Of a stretch of 64,000 nt of DNA, positions 17,537-25,893 are shown one piece after another. Location: positions 55,934 through 119,933 of the forward strand of contig NZ_JAGGNU010000023.1 in NCBI RefSeq assembly GCF_018614915.1. Reading direction: 5' to 3'. Position numbers and translations under genes: made by a program. Within the stretch, counting starts at the first letter, position 1; each line of letters opens with the position of its first letter. The notes beneath the pieces were generated by a model. The model was not told where the DNA came from and made no database searches. It saw only the letters and a program-made list of their open reading frames with translations. This DNA comes from Variovorax paradoxus (GTDB taxonomy: Bacteria; Pseudomonadota; Gammaproteobacteria; Burkholderiales; Burkholderiaceae_C).

Positions 17537-18490
17537 ATGAAATCCTTCGCTTTCGTATTTCCCGGCCAAGGTTCGCAGGCGGTCGGCATGCTCGATGCAT
17601 GGGGCGACCATCCGGCAGTGGCCGAGACCCTACGGGAAGCTTCCGATGCACTGGATCAAGACCTTTCGCGCCTGATCCACGACGGTCCCAAGGAGACGCT
17701 CGCGCTCACCACCAACACGCAACCGGTGATGCTGGTCGCAGGCGTCGCGGCCTGGCGAGCCTGGTTGGCGGAGGGCGGTGCGAAGCCTTCGGTCGTGGCC
17801 GGTCATTCACTGGGCGAGTATTCCGCCTTGGTCGCCTCGGGTGTCCTGACGCTGGCGCAGGCGGCGCCGCTGGTGCGTTTCCGCGCGCAGGCGATGCAAC
17901 AGGCGGTGCCTGTGGGTGCGGGCGCAATGGCGGCGATTCTTGGCATGGAGGCGGGCAAAGTGAAGGCAGGCTGTGCCGAAGTGACGGCTTCGTTCGGTGC
18001 CGGCAGCGCCGAAGTCGTCGAAGCCGTGAACTTCAACGATCCGATGCAAACCGTGATCGCGGGCAGCAGGGCGGCGGTCGAAAGAGCCTGCGAAGTGCTC
18101 AAGGCGCAGGGCGCCAAGCGGGCGCTGCCGTTGCCGGTATCGGCCCCTTTCCATTCAAGCCTCATGAGGCCGGCTGCCGAGGCGCTGCGTGAGCGGCTGG
18201 CATCTCTCAGCCTGGCTGCGCCGCAGATTCCTGTTCTCAACAACATCGACGTGGTCGTCGAAATCGATCCGGACCGGATTCGCGACGCTCTGGTGCGCCA
18301 GGCCGCCGGCCCCGTGCGCTGGGTCGAAGGCGTACAGGCCCTGCGGGCCCGCGGCGTCGAAGTCGTCGTCGAATGCGGTCCCGGGAAGGTCCTGGCCGGC
18401 ATGGCCAAGCGCATTGCGCCCGAACTTGCCGCGGCGTCGGTGTACGACCCGACAACGCTGGCGGAAACAAGACAACTGCTCGGCGGCTGA
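17537..18490 (+). CDS. fabD: Malonyl-CoA:ACP transacylase
   Basis: A 317-residue transacylase that loads malonyl groups onto ACP. It begins MKSFAFVFPGQGSQ, with nucleophile Ser91 in GHSLGE and the partner His206 in SAPFHSSLM. I chose ATG at 17537, preceded by a GGAGA ribosome binding site; the longer frame from 17477 begins within the intergenic spacer. It is followed by fabG after 25 bases. Confidence 0.97.
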   Translation: MKSFAFVFPGQGSQAVGMLDAWGDHPAVAETLREASDALDQDLSRLIHDGPKETLALTTNTQPVMLVAGVAAWRAWLAEGGAKPSVVAGHSLGEYSALVASGVLTLAQAAPLVRFRAQAMQQAVPVGAGAMAAILGMEAGKVKAGCAEVTASFGAGSAEVVEAVNFNDPMQTVIAGSRAAVERACEVLKAQGAKRALPLPVSAPFHSSLMRPAAEALRERLASLSLAAPQIPVLNNIDVVVEIDPDRIRDALVRQAAGPVRWVEGVQALRARGVEVVVECGPGKVLAGMAKRIAPELAAASVYDPTTLAETRQLLGG

Positions 18491-18515
18491 ACGCCGGTTT
18501 CGACATCCTTCTCAT

Positions 18516-19259
18516 ATGAGCACTCCCAAATTCGAAGGCCAGGTTGCGCTGGTTACCGGTGCATCGCGCGGCATCGGTGCCGCGATTGCGCTCGAACTGG
18601 CCCAACGCGGTCTGACGGTCATCGGGACCGGCACCACCGAAGCCGGTGCCGATAAGATCACGGCCGCGCTCGGTTCCCATGGAGGTCGGGGCTGTGCGCT
18701 CGACGTCAACGACGGCCCCGCGGTCGAAGCGCTGATCGACGAGATCGTCAAGGCCTACGGTTCGCTCCAGGTGCTGGTCAATAACGCCGGCATCACCCGC
18801 GACATGCTTGCCATGCGATTGAAGGACGAGGACTGGGACGCGGTGCTCGACACCAACCTCAAGGCCGTCTTCCGTCTTTCGCGCGCGGTGATCCGTCCCA
18901 TGATGAAGCAGCGCTATGGCCGGATCATCAGCATCACCAGCGTCGTCGGCGCTTCCGGCAATGCCGGCCAAGCCAACTATGCGGCCGCCAAGGCGGGCGT
19001 GGCGGGCATGACGCGCGCACTGGCGCGCGAACTCGGCAGTCGCAACATCACGGTCAACTGCGTGGCGCCCGGCTTCATCGAAACCGACATGACCGCCAGC
19101 CTGCCCGAGGCGCAGCAGCAAGCGCTTTTGTCGCAGATCCCGCTCGGCCACCTGGGCAAGCCGGCTGACATCGCCCATGCCGTTGCCTACCTGGCTTCGC
19201 CCCAGGCCGCCTATGTGACGGGCCAGGAACTGCACGTCAACGGCGGCATGCACATGTAA
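18516..19259 (+). CDS. fabG: 3-oxoacyl-ACP reductase
   Basis: NADPH-dependent short-chain reductase of 247 residues for the first reduction of the elongation cycle. The cofactor loop TGASRGIG is at 14-21, NNAGITRD near 89-96, and the catalytic Ser142, Tyr155 and Lys159 have the standard YxxxK spacing. The ATG at 18516 restores the usual N-terminus; the frame reaching back to 18189 is shadow inside fabD. It ends 99 bases before acpP. Confidence 0.97.
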   Translation: MSTPKFEGQVALVTGASRGIGAAIALELAQRGLTVIGTGTTEAGADKITAALGSHGGRGCALDVNDGPAVEALIDEIVKAYGSLQVLVNNAGITRDMLAMRLKDEDWDAVLDTNLKAVFRLSRAVIRPMMKQRYGRIISITSVVGASGNAGQANYAAAKAGVAGMTRALARELGSRNITVNCVAPGFIETDMTASLPEAQQQALLSQIPLGHLGKPADIAHAVAYLASPQAAYVTGQELHVNGGMHM

Positions 19260-19598
<339 letters not shown>

Positions 19599-19691
19599 TA
19601 TCGGCCACGCTGGGTACCCGTTCCGGCCCGCGGCTTTCAGGCCTGCGCGCGCCGTACAGCGGCCTCAGTGCTTCCAGAAAGGTTTGCCGGC

Positions 19692-20936
19692 ATGACCAAA
19701 CGCCGCGTCGTCGTCACCGGGCTCGGTTGCATTGCCCCTGTCGGAAACACCGTCGCCGAGTCCTGGGCCAATCTGCTGGCCGGGAAGTCGGGCATCGACA
19801 CGATCACCAAGTTCGATGTGAGCGCCTTTGCCTGCAAATTCGCAGGCGAGGTCAAGGGCTTCGACATCACGCAATACATTCCCGAGAAGGAAGCGCGCCA
19901 CATGGACCGCTTCATCCATCTCGGGCTCGCTGCCGCAATCCAGGCGGTGCAGGACAGCGGCTTGCCGACCGGCGAGGCGCTCAGCTACGACGAAGCCGTT
20001 CGCATCGGCTGCAACATCGGCTCGGGAATTGGGGGGCTCCCCATGATCGAGGCCACGCACGGTGAGTTGACCAACCGCGGCCCTCGCCGTGTGTCTCCGT
20101 TCTTCGTGCCGGCATCGATCATCAACATGATCTCCGGCCATGTGTCCATCCAGTATGGCTTCAAGGGCCCGAACATCGCCATCGTCACTGCGTGCACCAC
20201 CGGTTTGCATGCGATCGGCACGTCGGCTCGAATGATCGAGTACGGCGACGCCGATGTGATGATTGCGGGCGGCTCGGAATCCACGGTGTCGCCGCTCGGC
20301 ATCGGAGGCTTTGCCGCGGCGCGCGCACTGTCCACGCGCAACGACGATCCGGCCACCGCTTCTCGTCCCTGGGATCGCGATCGCGACGGTTTCGTGCTGG
20401 GTGAGGGCGCCGGCGTGCTGGTGCTCGAGGAATACGAGCACGCCAAGGCGCGCGGCGCCAAGATCTACGCCGAGGTGTCCGGCTTCGGCATGAGCGCCGA
20501 CGCGTTCCACATGACCGCGCCCGATGTCGACGGCCCGCGCCGCTCGATGGATATGGCCTTGAAGAACGCCGGCGTCAATGCCGATCAGGTTCAATACCTG
20601 AACGCGCATGGCACCTCGACGCAGATCGGCGACATCAACGAGACCAACGCGATCAAGAACGCTTTTGGCGATCACGCCAAGAAGCTGGTGGTGAATTCGA
20701 CCAAGTCGATGACCGGCCACTTGCTTGGCGGGGCCGGCGGCATCGAATCGGTGTTCACCGTGCTGGCAGTGCACCACCAGAAGAGTCCGCCGACGATCAA
20801 CATCTTCAATCAGGATCCCGAGTGCGATCTCGACTACTGTGCCAATGAGGCACGCGATCTCAAGATCGACGTCGCGGTCAAGAACAACTTCGGTTTCGGC
20901 GGCACCAACGGTACGCTGGTGTTCAAGCGCGCTTGA
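19692..20936 (+). CDS. fabF: 3-oxoacyl-ACP synthase II
   Basis: Elongating ketoacyl-ACP synthase of 414 residues. The nucleophile is Cys168 in VTACTTGLHAIG, and the two catalytic histidines lie in NAHGTST and KSMTGHLLGG, the standard KAS II set. The ATG at 19692 gives the usual MTKRRVVVTG start; eight upstream in-frame residues are not needed. The YgfX-like gene begins 13 bases after the stop, which ties the fatty acid series to the sigma-E operon. Confidence 0.97.
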   Translation: MTKRRVVVTGLGCIAPVGNTVAESWANLLAGKSGIDTITKFDVSAFACKFAGEVKGFDITQYIPEKEARHMDRFIHLGLAAAIQAVQDSGLPTGEALSYDEAVRIGCNIGSGIGGLPMIEATHGELTNRGPRRVSPFFVPASIINMISGHVSIQYGFKGPNIAIVTACTTGLHAIGTSARMIEYGDADVMIAGGSESTVSPLGIGGFAAARALSTRNDDPATASRPWDRDRDGFVLGEGAGVLVLEEYEHAKARGAKIYAEVSGFGMSADAFHMTAPDVDGPRRSMDMALKNAGVNADQVQYLNAHGTSTQIGDINETNAIKNAFGDHAKKLVVNSTKSMTGHLLGGAGGIESVFTVLAVHHQKSPPTINIFNQDPECDLDYCANEARDLKIDVAVKNNFGFGGTNGTLVFKRA

Positions 20937-20949
20937 TTCCCCCCGACCC

Positions 20950-21432
20950 ATGCACGGCGCCCCATCGGTGAGCTATCCGGTGGGCCGTTCGCGCAAAGCT
21001 GATCGGCTTCTTCTGATGGTCTGGCTATGCGGCGCGTGCTGCGCCGCCGCGGCCTGCTATCAGCTCGATGGCGCGGATTGGCGGGTGGGACTGCTGGCTT
21101 CCAGCGTCATCGGGGCCGGGGCTGCGGCATGGTGGAGCACGCTGCGGCGCACCGCGCCTGCAGAACTGAGCTTCGACGGCCGTCAATGGTCATCCGTGGA
21201 CCCTGACGGGTCGCGCGCGGCTGAGGCGGAAGTCGTCCTCGATTTCCAATCCTCGCTGCTCGTCTGCCTGACCGAAGCGCGGCGTGCGCGGCGTTGGGTC
21301 TGGCTCGACCGGAGCACCCGGCCCGAACGCTGGCACGATCTGCGCCGTGCGGTATATTCGCGCGCCCCGCTGGCAGGCCCGGTTGCCGACGCTCGGCAGT
21401 CGGCGTCCGGCGCGCATCATCCTCTTCCATGA
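20950..21432 (+). CDS. YgfX/CptA-like small membrane protein
   Basis: A 160-residue protein with two close membrane spans (about residues 21-37 and 45-60) followed by a soluble beta-rich domain with several tryptophans. The C-terminal WVWLDRSTRPERWHDLRR stretch is laid out like the WLxxDSMxxxEWRDLRR end of E. coli YgfX, and the two-span topology agrees. YgfX is a membrane partner of SdhE in E. coli. Here it lies between fabF and rpoE and overlaps the rpoE start as ATGA. The family assignment comes from eye alignment only. Confidence 0.65.
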   Translation: MHGAPSVSYPVGRSRKADRLLLMVWLCGACCAAAACYQLDGADWRVGLLASSVIGAGAAAWWSTLRRTAPAELSFDGRQWSSVDPDGSRAAEAEVVLDFQSSLLVCLTEARRARRWVWLDRSTRPERWHDLRRAVYSRAPLAGPVADARQSASGAHHPLP

Positions 21433-22103
21433 CAGCCTCTCCACCGCCCGTGCCGCCCGACACCGGCTTGACCGATGCACCCCCTGCAGAGGTGAGGCCC
21501 GGGGAGGTCGACTTTCAGCTCGTCCAGCGCACGGTCGCAGGCGATCAGAAGGCGTTCGAACTGCTCGTCATCAAGTATCAGCGCCGGATCGAGCGCCTTA
21601 TCGGGCGCATGGTGCGCGATGTGAACCTGGTCGAGGACATCGCACAGGAGACCTTCATTCGTGCCTATCGCGCCCTGCACCAGTTCAGGGGCGAGGCACA
21701 GTTCTACACCTGGCTCTACCGCATCGCCGTCAATACCGCCAAGAAAGCCCTGGTGGACATGAAGCGCGATCCGACCGTTTCCGAGAGCGCCTTGCGTTCT
21801 TCTTCTGAGGACGAGGATGAAACTTACCGGCCCGGAAACGAACCAATCAGCGACGAGACGCCCGAATCCGTCATGGCCGCCAACGAAATCGCGGCCGTCG
21901 TCGAAGCTGCAATGGAAGCATTGCCCGCTGAACTGCGGCAGGCGGTGACGTTGCGCGAGATCGAAGGCATGAGCTATGAAGAGATTGCCGAGGTGATGAA
22001 TTGCCCCATCGGCACCGTGCGTTCGCGGATTTTTCGGGCCCGCGAAGCCATTTCGGCAAAGGTCAAGCCGCTGCTGGACAACCAGTCCGGCAAGCGTTGG
22101 TAA
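21429..22103 (+). CDS. rpoE: RNA polymerase sigma factor RpoE (AlgU type)
   Basis: ECF sigma factor of 224 residues for the envelope stress response. Region 2 includes the DIAQETFIRAYRAL and FYTWLYRIAVNTAKK segments. Region 4 has ELRQAVTLREIEGMSYEEIA and ends with the typical CPIGTVRSRIFRAREA helix-turn-helix. An acidic, variable linker separates the two. The ATG at 21429 lies in the stop of the YgfX-like gene; the 45 extra residues of the longer frame are not family-like. rseA, rseB and a mucD-type protease follow, as in other sigma-E operons. Confidence 0.96.
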   Translation: MTASPPPVPPDTGLTDAPPAEVRPGEVDFQLVQRTVAGDQKAFELLVIKYQRRIERLIGRMVRDVNLVEDIAQETFIRAYRALHQFRGEAQFYTWLYRIAVNTAKKALVDMKRDPTVSESALRSSSEDEDETYRPGNEPISDETPESVMAANEIAAVVEAAMEALPAELRQAVTLREIEGMSYEEIAEVMNCPIGTVRSRIFRAREAISAKVKPLLDNQSGKRW

Positions 22104-22116
22104 GCAGGTGAATGAA

Positions 22117-22749
22117 ATGAAGCAAACAAGCACAGTCCGCGAGCAGATTTCCGCGCTGGCCGATGGCCACCTGCGGGACGACGAATTCGCACAAGTGGTC
22201 GAGAAGGTCTGCGCCGACGACGATTTGCGCGCGACCTGGCATACCTATCATCTGGTAGGGGAAGTATTGCGCTCGGGTGTTCACTCCGCCTGCAGCGACT
22301 CGTCGACATTCCTGTCGCGGCTCCAGCAAAGGTTGGCGGCCGAGCCGGCCGCGCCGACGCAGGCTCCCGAGGCGGCAAAGCCCGTTCTGCACCGCATCGA
22401 GGCCGCCAATGAACCGGTGTTTCGATGGAAGCTCGTGGCCGGCGCCGCTTCGCTGGCGGCGGCTGCGGCAATCGGATGGAACTGGGTTGGCAGCAGCCCC
22501 CAGCCGGCCGCTGCGCAACTGGCCCAGCAGCAAGGCGCGAGTTCGGTGCTCGCTGCGTCGAATTCACCGCAGCAGACTCCGTCCACCCTCGCGCCGATGC
22601 GGGTCGTCGTCGGAAATGGCAATCCGCAGGTCATGCTCCGCGATCCGCGCCTGGATCAGTTGCTCGAAGCGCACCAGCAGGCGGGCGGCGCCTCGCAGAT
22701 GCCTTCCGGCTTCCTGCGCAACGCCACCTTTGATGGGCCGTCGCGTTGA
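22117..22749 (+). CDS. rseA: Sigma-E anti-sigma factor RseA (MucA)
   Basis: A single-span inner-membrane protein of 210 residues. The N-terminal cytoplasmic domain starts with REQISALADGHL and includes the ATWHTYHLVGEVLR stretch that identifies the RseA/MucA sigma-binding domain. A membrane span lies at about residues 104-124, followed by a periplasmic Gln/Ala/Pro-rich tail. It should hold sigma-E until cleaved by regulated proteolysis. I prefer ATG at 22117 with AGGTG upstream over the in-frame GTG at 22108. Confidence 0.9.
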   Translation: MKQTSTVREQISALADGHLRDDEFAQVVEKVCADDDLRATWHTYHLVGEVLRSGVHSACSDSSTFLSRLQQRLAAEPAAPTQAPEAAKPVLHRIEAANEPVFRWKLVAGAASLAAAAAIGWNWVGSSPQPAAAQLAQQQGASSVLAASNSPQQTPSTLAPMRVVVGNGNPQVMLRDPRLDQLLEAHQQAGGASQMPSGFLRNATFDGPSR

Positions 22750-22771
22750 TCCCGCGTCTGCAGCCCTTGCA

Positions 22772-23842
22772 ATGACCGTTCCGATGCCGATTTCCGCGCG
22801 TGGTGCCGTGGTTCTTGTCGCCGCGCTGTGCGTGGCACAGGCCGTGACGGCTCAGAACCGGGTGCCCTCGCCGCCAGCGAAGAGTTCGATCAGCCCCGCC
22901 GGCGGCGGCGAGACACCGACCTTGAGCGTGGTCGAGTGGTTGCAGCGTATGCATGCCGCTTCGCGGCAGCGTTCCTACGTTGGAACCTTCGTGGTATCGG
23001 CGCCCGCCGGCAGCTTGTCGAGTGCCCGCATCTGGCACGTGTGCGAGGGCGACCTCCAGATGGAGCGCATCGAGGCCTTGTCGGGGCCGCCGCGCTCGAC
23101 CTTCAGGCGCAACGACCACGTGATGACCTTCCTGCCCGAGGCCAAGGTCGTGAAGAGCGAGAAGCGCGAAAACCTCGAACTGTTTCCGAACCTGCTTGGC
23201 ACCCCCGACTCCTCGATCGGTGACTTCTACGCTGCGCGCGTGCTGGGCAAGGACCGGGTCGCGGGCTTCGATGCCGACGTGGTGCAGCTGGAGCCGCGCG
23301 ACGGGCTGCGTTTCGGCTACCGCGTCTGGAGCGAGCGCCGATCGGGTCTGGTGGTGAAGCTCCAGACCATCGACAACGAAAGCCGCGTGATCGAACAATC
23401 CGCGTTCTCCGAACTTCAGCTAGATACGCCGGTCAAAGCGCAAGCTCTTGCGCAGATGATGGGCAGCACCGCGGGCTATCGCGTCGAGAAGTCCGAGCTC
23501 GAGCGCACCACGGCTGTGAAGGAGGGGTGGTCGCTGCGCGCGCCCATCGCCGGCTTCAAGCCGGTCAGCTGTTACCGGCGGTCGATGGGGGGCTCAGCAA
23601 GCGGCGCCCAGGGGCACACGATGCAATGGACTTTCTCCGATGGCCTTGCGTCGGTCTCGCTGTTCGTCGAACCCTACGATGCGCAGCGTCAGCCCCGGGA
23701 GGTCCTGCTCGCCCTCGGCGCCACCTACACCCTGACGCGACGGCTGGCGGGCAAGGACGGCGACTGGTGGCTGACTGCCGTCGGCGAAGTTCCGCCGCAA
23801 ACGCTCGATGCGTTTGCGCAAAGTCTTGTTCGTGCGCGTTGA
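22772..23842 (+). CDS. rseB: Sigma-E regulatory protein RseB (MucB)
   Basis: Periplasmic protein of 356 residues with a signal peptide ending near AVTAQ. The LolA-like N-terminal domain includes VVEWLQRMHAASRQRSYVGTF, and the C-terminal domain ends with a W-rich WWLTAVGEVPP segment, as in MucB. RseB binds RseA and protects it from cleavage until lipoprotein or LPS signals arrive. The start may be ATG at 22772 or the second ATG four codons later. The upstream frame to 22277 is shadow within rseA. Confidence 0.92.
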   Translation: MTVPMPISARGAVVLVAALCVAQAVTAQNRVPSPPAKSSISPAGGGETPTLSVVEWLQRMHAASRQRSYVGTFVVSAPAGSLSSARIWHVCEGDLQMERIEALSGPPRSTFRRNDHVMTFLPEAKVVKSEKRENLELFPNLLGTPDSSIGDFYAARVLGKDRVAGFDADVVQLEPRDGLRFGYRVWSERRSGLVVKLQTIDNESRVIEQSAFSELQLDTPVKAQALAQMMGSTAGYRVEKSELERTTAVKEGWSLRAPIAGFKPVSCYRRSMGGSASGAQGHTMQWTFSDGLASVSLFVEPYDAQRQPREVLLALGATYTLTRRLAGKDGDWWLTAVGEVPPQTLDAFAQSLVRAR

Positions 23843-23888
23843 GTCACCATATCGATCGTTGTTTAAGTCTCTCAAACGAAGGAAACCG

Positions 23889-25370
23889 ATGATGTTCAAG
23901 TTCGAGAAGAACAAAATCCGTTCATTCCTGATGGCCGGTGTGTTCGCGCTGGCCTCCGGCGCCGCGCTTCTGCCCGCCGTGCCCGCCCATGCGCAAGCCC
24001 GCGTCCTGCCGGATTTCACCGATCTGGTCGATCAGGTCGGGCCGTCGGTGGTCAATATCAGGACCATCGAGAAGGCGCCGCAGCGCAGCGGCAGCGCCGA
24101 GATGGACGAGGAGATGCAGGAATTCTTCCGCCGCTTCTTCGGCCAGCCGATGCCCAACATCCCACGCCAGGGGCCGCGCCCCGACCGGCCCCAGCAGCCG
24201 CAGGAAGAAGAGCGTCCGCGTGGCGTGGGTTCGGGCTTCATCCTGACGACCGACGGCTTCGTCATGACCAACGCGCACGTCGTCGACGGGGCGTCCGAGG
24301 TGCTGGTGACGCTCGTCGACAAGCGCGAATTCAAGGCCAGGCTGATCGGCGCGGACAAGCGCACCGACGTCGCGGTCGTGAAGATCGACGCAACCGGCCT
24401 GCCGGCGGTCAAGGTCGGCGACATCTCCAGGCTGCGTGTCGGCGAATGGGTGATGGCCATCGGCTCGCCCTTCGGGCTTGAGAACACCGTCACTGCAGGT
24501 ATCGTGAGCGCCAAGCAGCGTGACACCGGCGACTACCTGCCTTTCATTCAGACAGACGTCGCCATCAACCCCGGCAACTCCGGCGGGCCGCTGATCAACA
24601 TGCGCGGCGAAGTGGTCGGCATCAACAGTCAGATCTACTCGCGCTCGGGCGGTTTCATGGGCATCTCCTTCTCGATTCCGATCGACGAGGCGATCCGCGT
24701 GAGCGACCAATTGCGCTCGAACGGCCGCGTTTCTCGCGGACGCATCGGCGTGCAGATCGATCAGGTCACGAAGGACGTGGCGGAATCCATCGGCCTCGGC
24801 AAGGCGCAGGGCGCCTTGGTACGTGGGGTCGAGGCCGGCTCGCCTGGCGAGAAGGCCGGCATCGAGCCGGGCGACATCATCACCAAGTTCGACGGCAAGG
24901 CCATCGAGAAGCCTAGCGATCTTCCGCGCCTCGTGGGCAATACCAAGCCCGGCACCAAGAGCTCGCTCACCGTGTTCCGTCGCGGCAGTTCGCGTGAGTT
25001 GGCCGTGACGATCGCCGAGATCGAGCCCGACAAGCCTGCCAAGCGAGCGGCCGATAAGGAAGAGCCTGCAGCCAAGCCGCAGGCATCCGCCGCCGCCAAG
25101 TCCTTGGGGCTCGCCGTCAGCGACCTGACCGAGGCGCAGAAGAAGGAACTCAAGCTCAAGGGCGGCGTGAAGATCGATTCGGCGACCGAGGCAGCGACCC
25201 GTGCCGGCCTGCGCGAGGGAGATATCGTGCTGGCGATCAACAACACTGAAGTAGCCAGCGCCAAGGAGTTTGAGGCCGCGCTGGTGAAGGCAGACAAGAC
25301 AAAGCCCGTCAGCGTGCTTTTCCGTCGTGGGGACTGGGCGCAATATGCGCTGATCCGGCCTTCACGCTGA
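23889..25370 (+). CDS. mucD: DegP/MucD-type periplasmic serine protease (Do family)
   Basis: HtrA protease of 493 residues with a signal peptide cleaved after AHAQA. The trypsin-like triad is His130 (TNAHVVDG), Asp160 (RTDVAVVKID) and Ser231 (NPGNSGGP). Two PDZ domains follow, at about residues 285-375 and 400-490. A Pro/Gln-rich Q-loop region sits at 85-112. An AAGGAAA ribosome binding site precedes the tandem ATGATG start. Position after rseB matches the sigma-E-controlled mucD of pseudomonads and Burkholderiales. It probably ends the transcript, since a strong terminator follows. Confidence 0.95.
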   Translation: MMFKFEKNKIRSFLMAGVFALASGAALLPAVPAHAQARVLPDFTDLVDQVGPSVVNIRTIEKAPQRSGSAEMDEEMQEFFRRFFGQPMPNIPRQGPRPDRPQQPQEEERPRGVGSGFILTTDGFVMTNAHVVDGASEVLVTLVDKREFKARLIGADKRTDVAVVKIDATGLPAVKVGDISRLRVGEWVMAIGSPFGLENTVTAGIVSAKQRDTGDYLPFIQTDVAINPGNSGGPLINMRGEVVGINSQIYSRSGGFMGISFSIPIDEAIRVSDQLRSNGRVSRGRIGVQIDQVTKDVAESIGLGKAQGALVRGVEAGSPGEKAGIEPGDIITKFDGKAIEKPSDLPRLVGNTKPGTKSSLTVFRRGSSRELAVTIAEIEPDKPAKRAADKEEPAAKPQASAAAKSLGLAVSDLTEAQKKELKLKGGVKIDSATEAATRAGLREGDIVLAINNTEVASAKEFEAALVKADKTKPVSVLFRRGDWAQYALIRPSR

Positions 25371-25391
25371 TCTGGCGCTTCGCGTCAAGTG

Positions 25392-25425
25392 GCCCCACCC
25401 CGCAGTCGGGTTTGGGGCTTTTTTT
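25392..25425 (+). terminator. Rho-independent terminator of the rpoE-mucD operon
   Basis: GCCCCA and CCCG pair with CGGG and TGGGGC around a short loop, followed by seven T. It begins 22 bases after the mucD stop. Confidence 0.85.
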
Positions 25426-25773
25426 CGGCTTGTTTTCGCATTCTGGCAACCGCGGAAACAAAAAATTTTTGGCACCTGGTGCGCCTCAAATTGGTTGGTG
25501 AATGCTAACTTTCAAAGGGACTAATGACGATTTTCGGTAGAATAGGGTCTCTTTGGTCCCGGGTCGATGCATAAGCCGAGCGGGCTTCTCCACGATGCGA
25601 GATTCCCCGCCACCGTCCACCGCTGCTCCACAGATCGCCCACAAGTTGTTAAGAAATCGGTCCACCGTTCCTGTTGATAAGTTGTTCATAAGTCCCATGT
25701 TGCTGACCTGCAACGACCGTTCCGGGGCTTTGGCCCGGCTGTACGCGCCCCCCTTTTTGCCTACAATGAAGTT

Positions 25774-25838
25774 CCAACTACTGCAGTTGCCATTGCTTGT
25801 TGGTTCAGGGCGCGTCTCTTGCGGACGCGCCCTTTTTT
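25774..25838 (+). ncRNA. Candidate short RNA or leader element upstream of lepA
   Basis: A TACAAT box at 25762-25767 is followed about 70 bases later by a perfect terminator, giving a transcript of roughly 65 bases if the box is active. Within it CAACT (25775-25779) can pair with AGTTG (25785-25789), or CCAAC with GTTGG further down, so alternative folds exist. No -35 matches TTGACA at 16-18 bases. An overlapping 43-codon frame from ATG at 25766 begins MKFQLLQLPLL with four of its five leucines in codons uncommon here (CTA, TTG, TTG, CTT); it could be a leader peptide or chance. Confidence 0.35.
25808..25838 (+). terminator. Strong intrinsic terminator upstream of lepA
   Basis: GGGCGCGTC and GACGCGCCC form a perfect nine-pair stem with a seven-base loop, followed directly by six T. 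It lies 55 bases before the lepA ATG and cannot belong to mucD, which has its own terminator about 400 bases earlier. Confidence 0.85.
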
Positions 25839-25893
25839 CTTGCCTGTCGCCTTCTGCGCGCGAGCCAATTCAAGTACTTAAGCGTTCCCGTTG

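Larger units (their letters stand above)
25371..25893 (+). other. 523-base gap between mucD and lepA
   Basis: It holds the mucD terminator, several inverted repeats (AAGCC/GGCTT near 25573-25587; CCGGG/CCCGG near 25722-25738), a TAGAAT box at about 25538-25543, and a compact promoter-box-to-terminator element at 25762-25838. A frame of 113 codons crosses it from 25553 into lepA, but it passes through the terminator stem and has no family features, so I do not call it a gene. The lepA start has no obvious ribosome binding site. Confidence 0.6.

Noticed and set aside
21138..21210. GAACT...GTCAA pair resembling a sigma-E promoter upstream of rpoE
   Set aside because: Both boxes match only in part and lie inside the YgfX-like coding sequence; I cannot separate it from chance.
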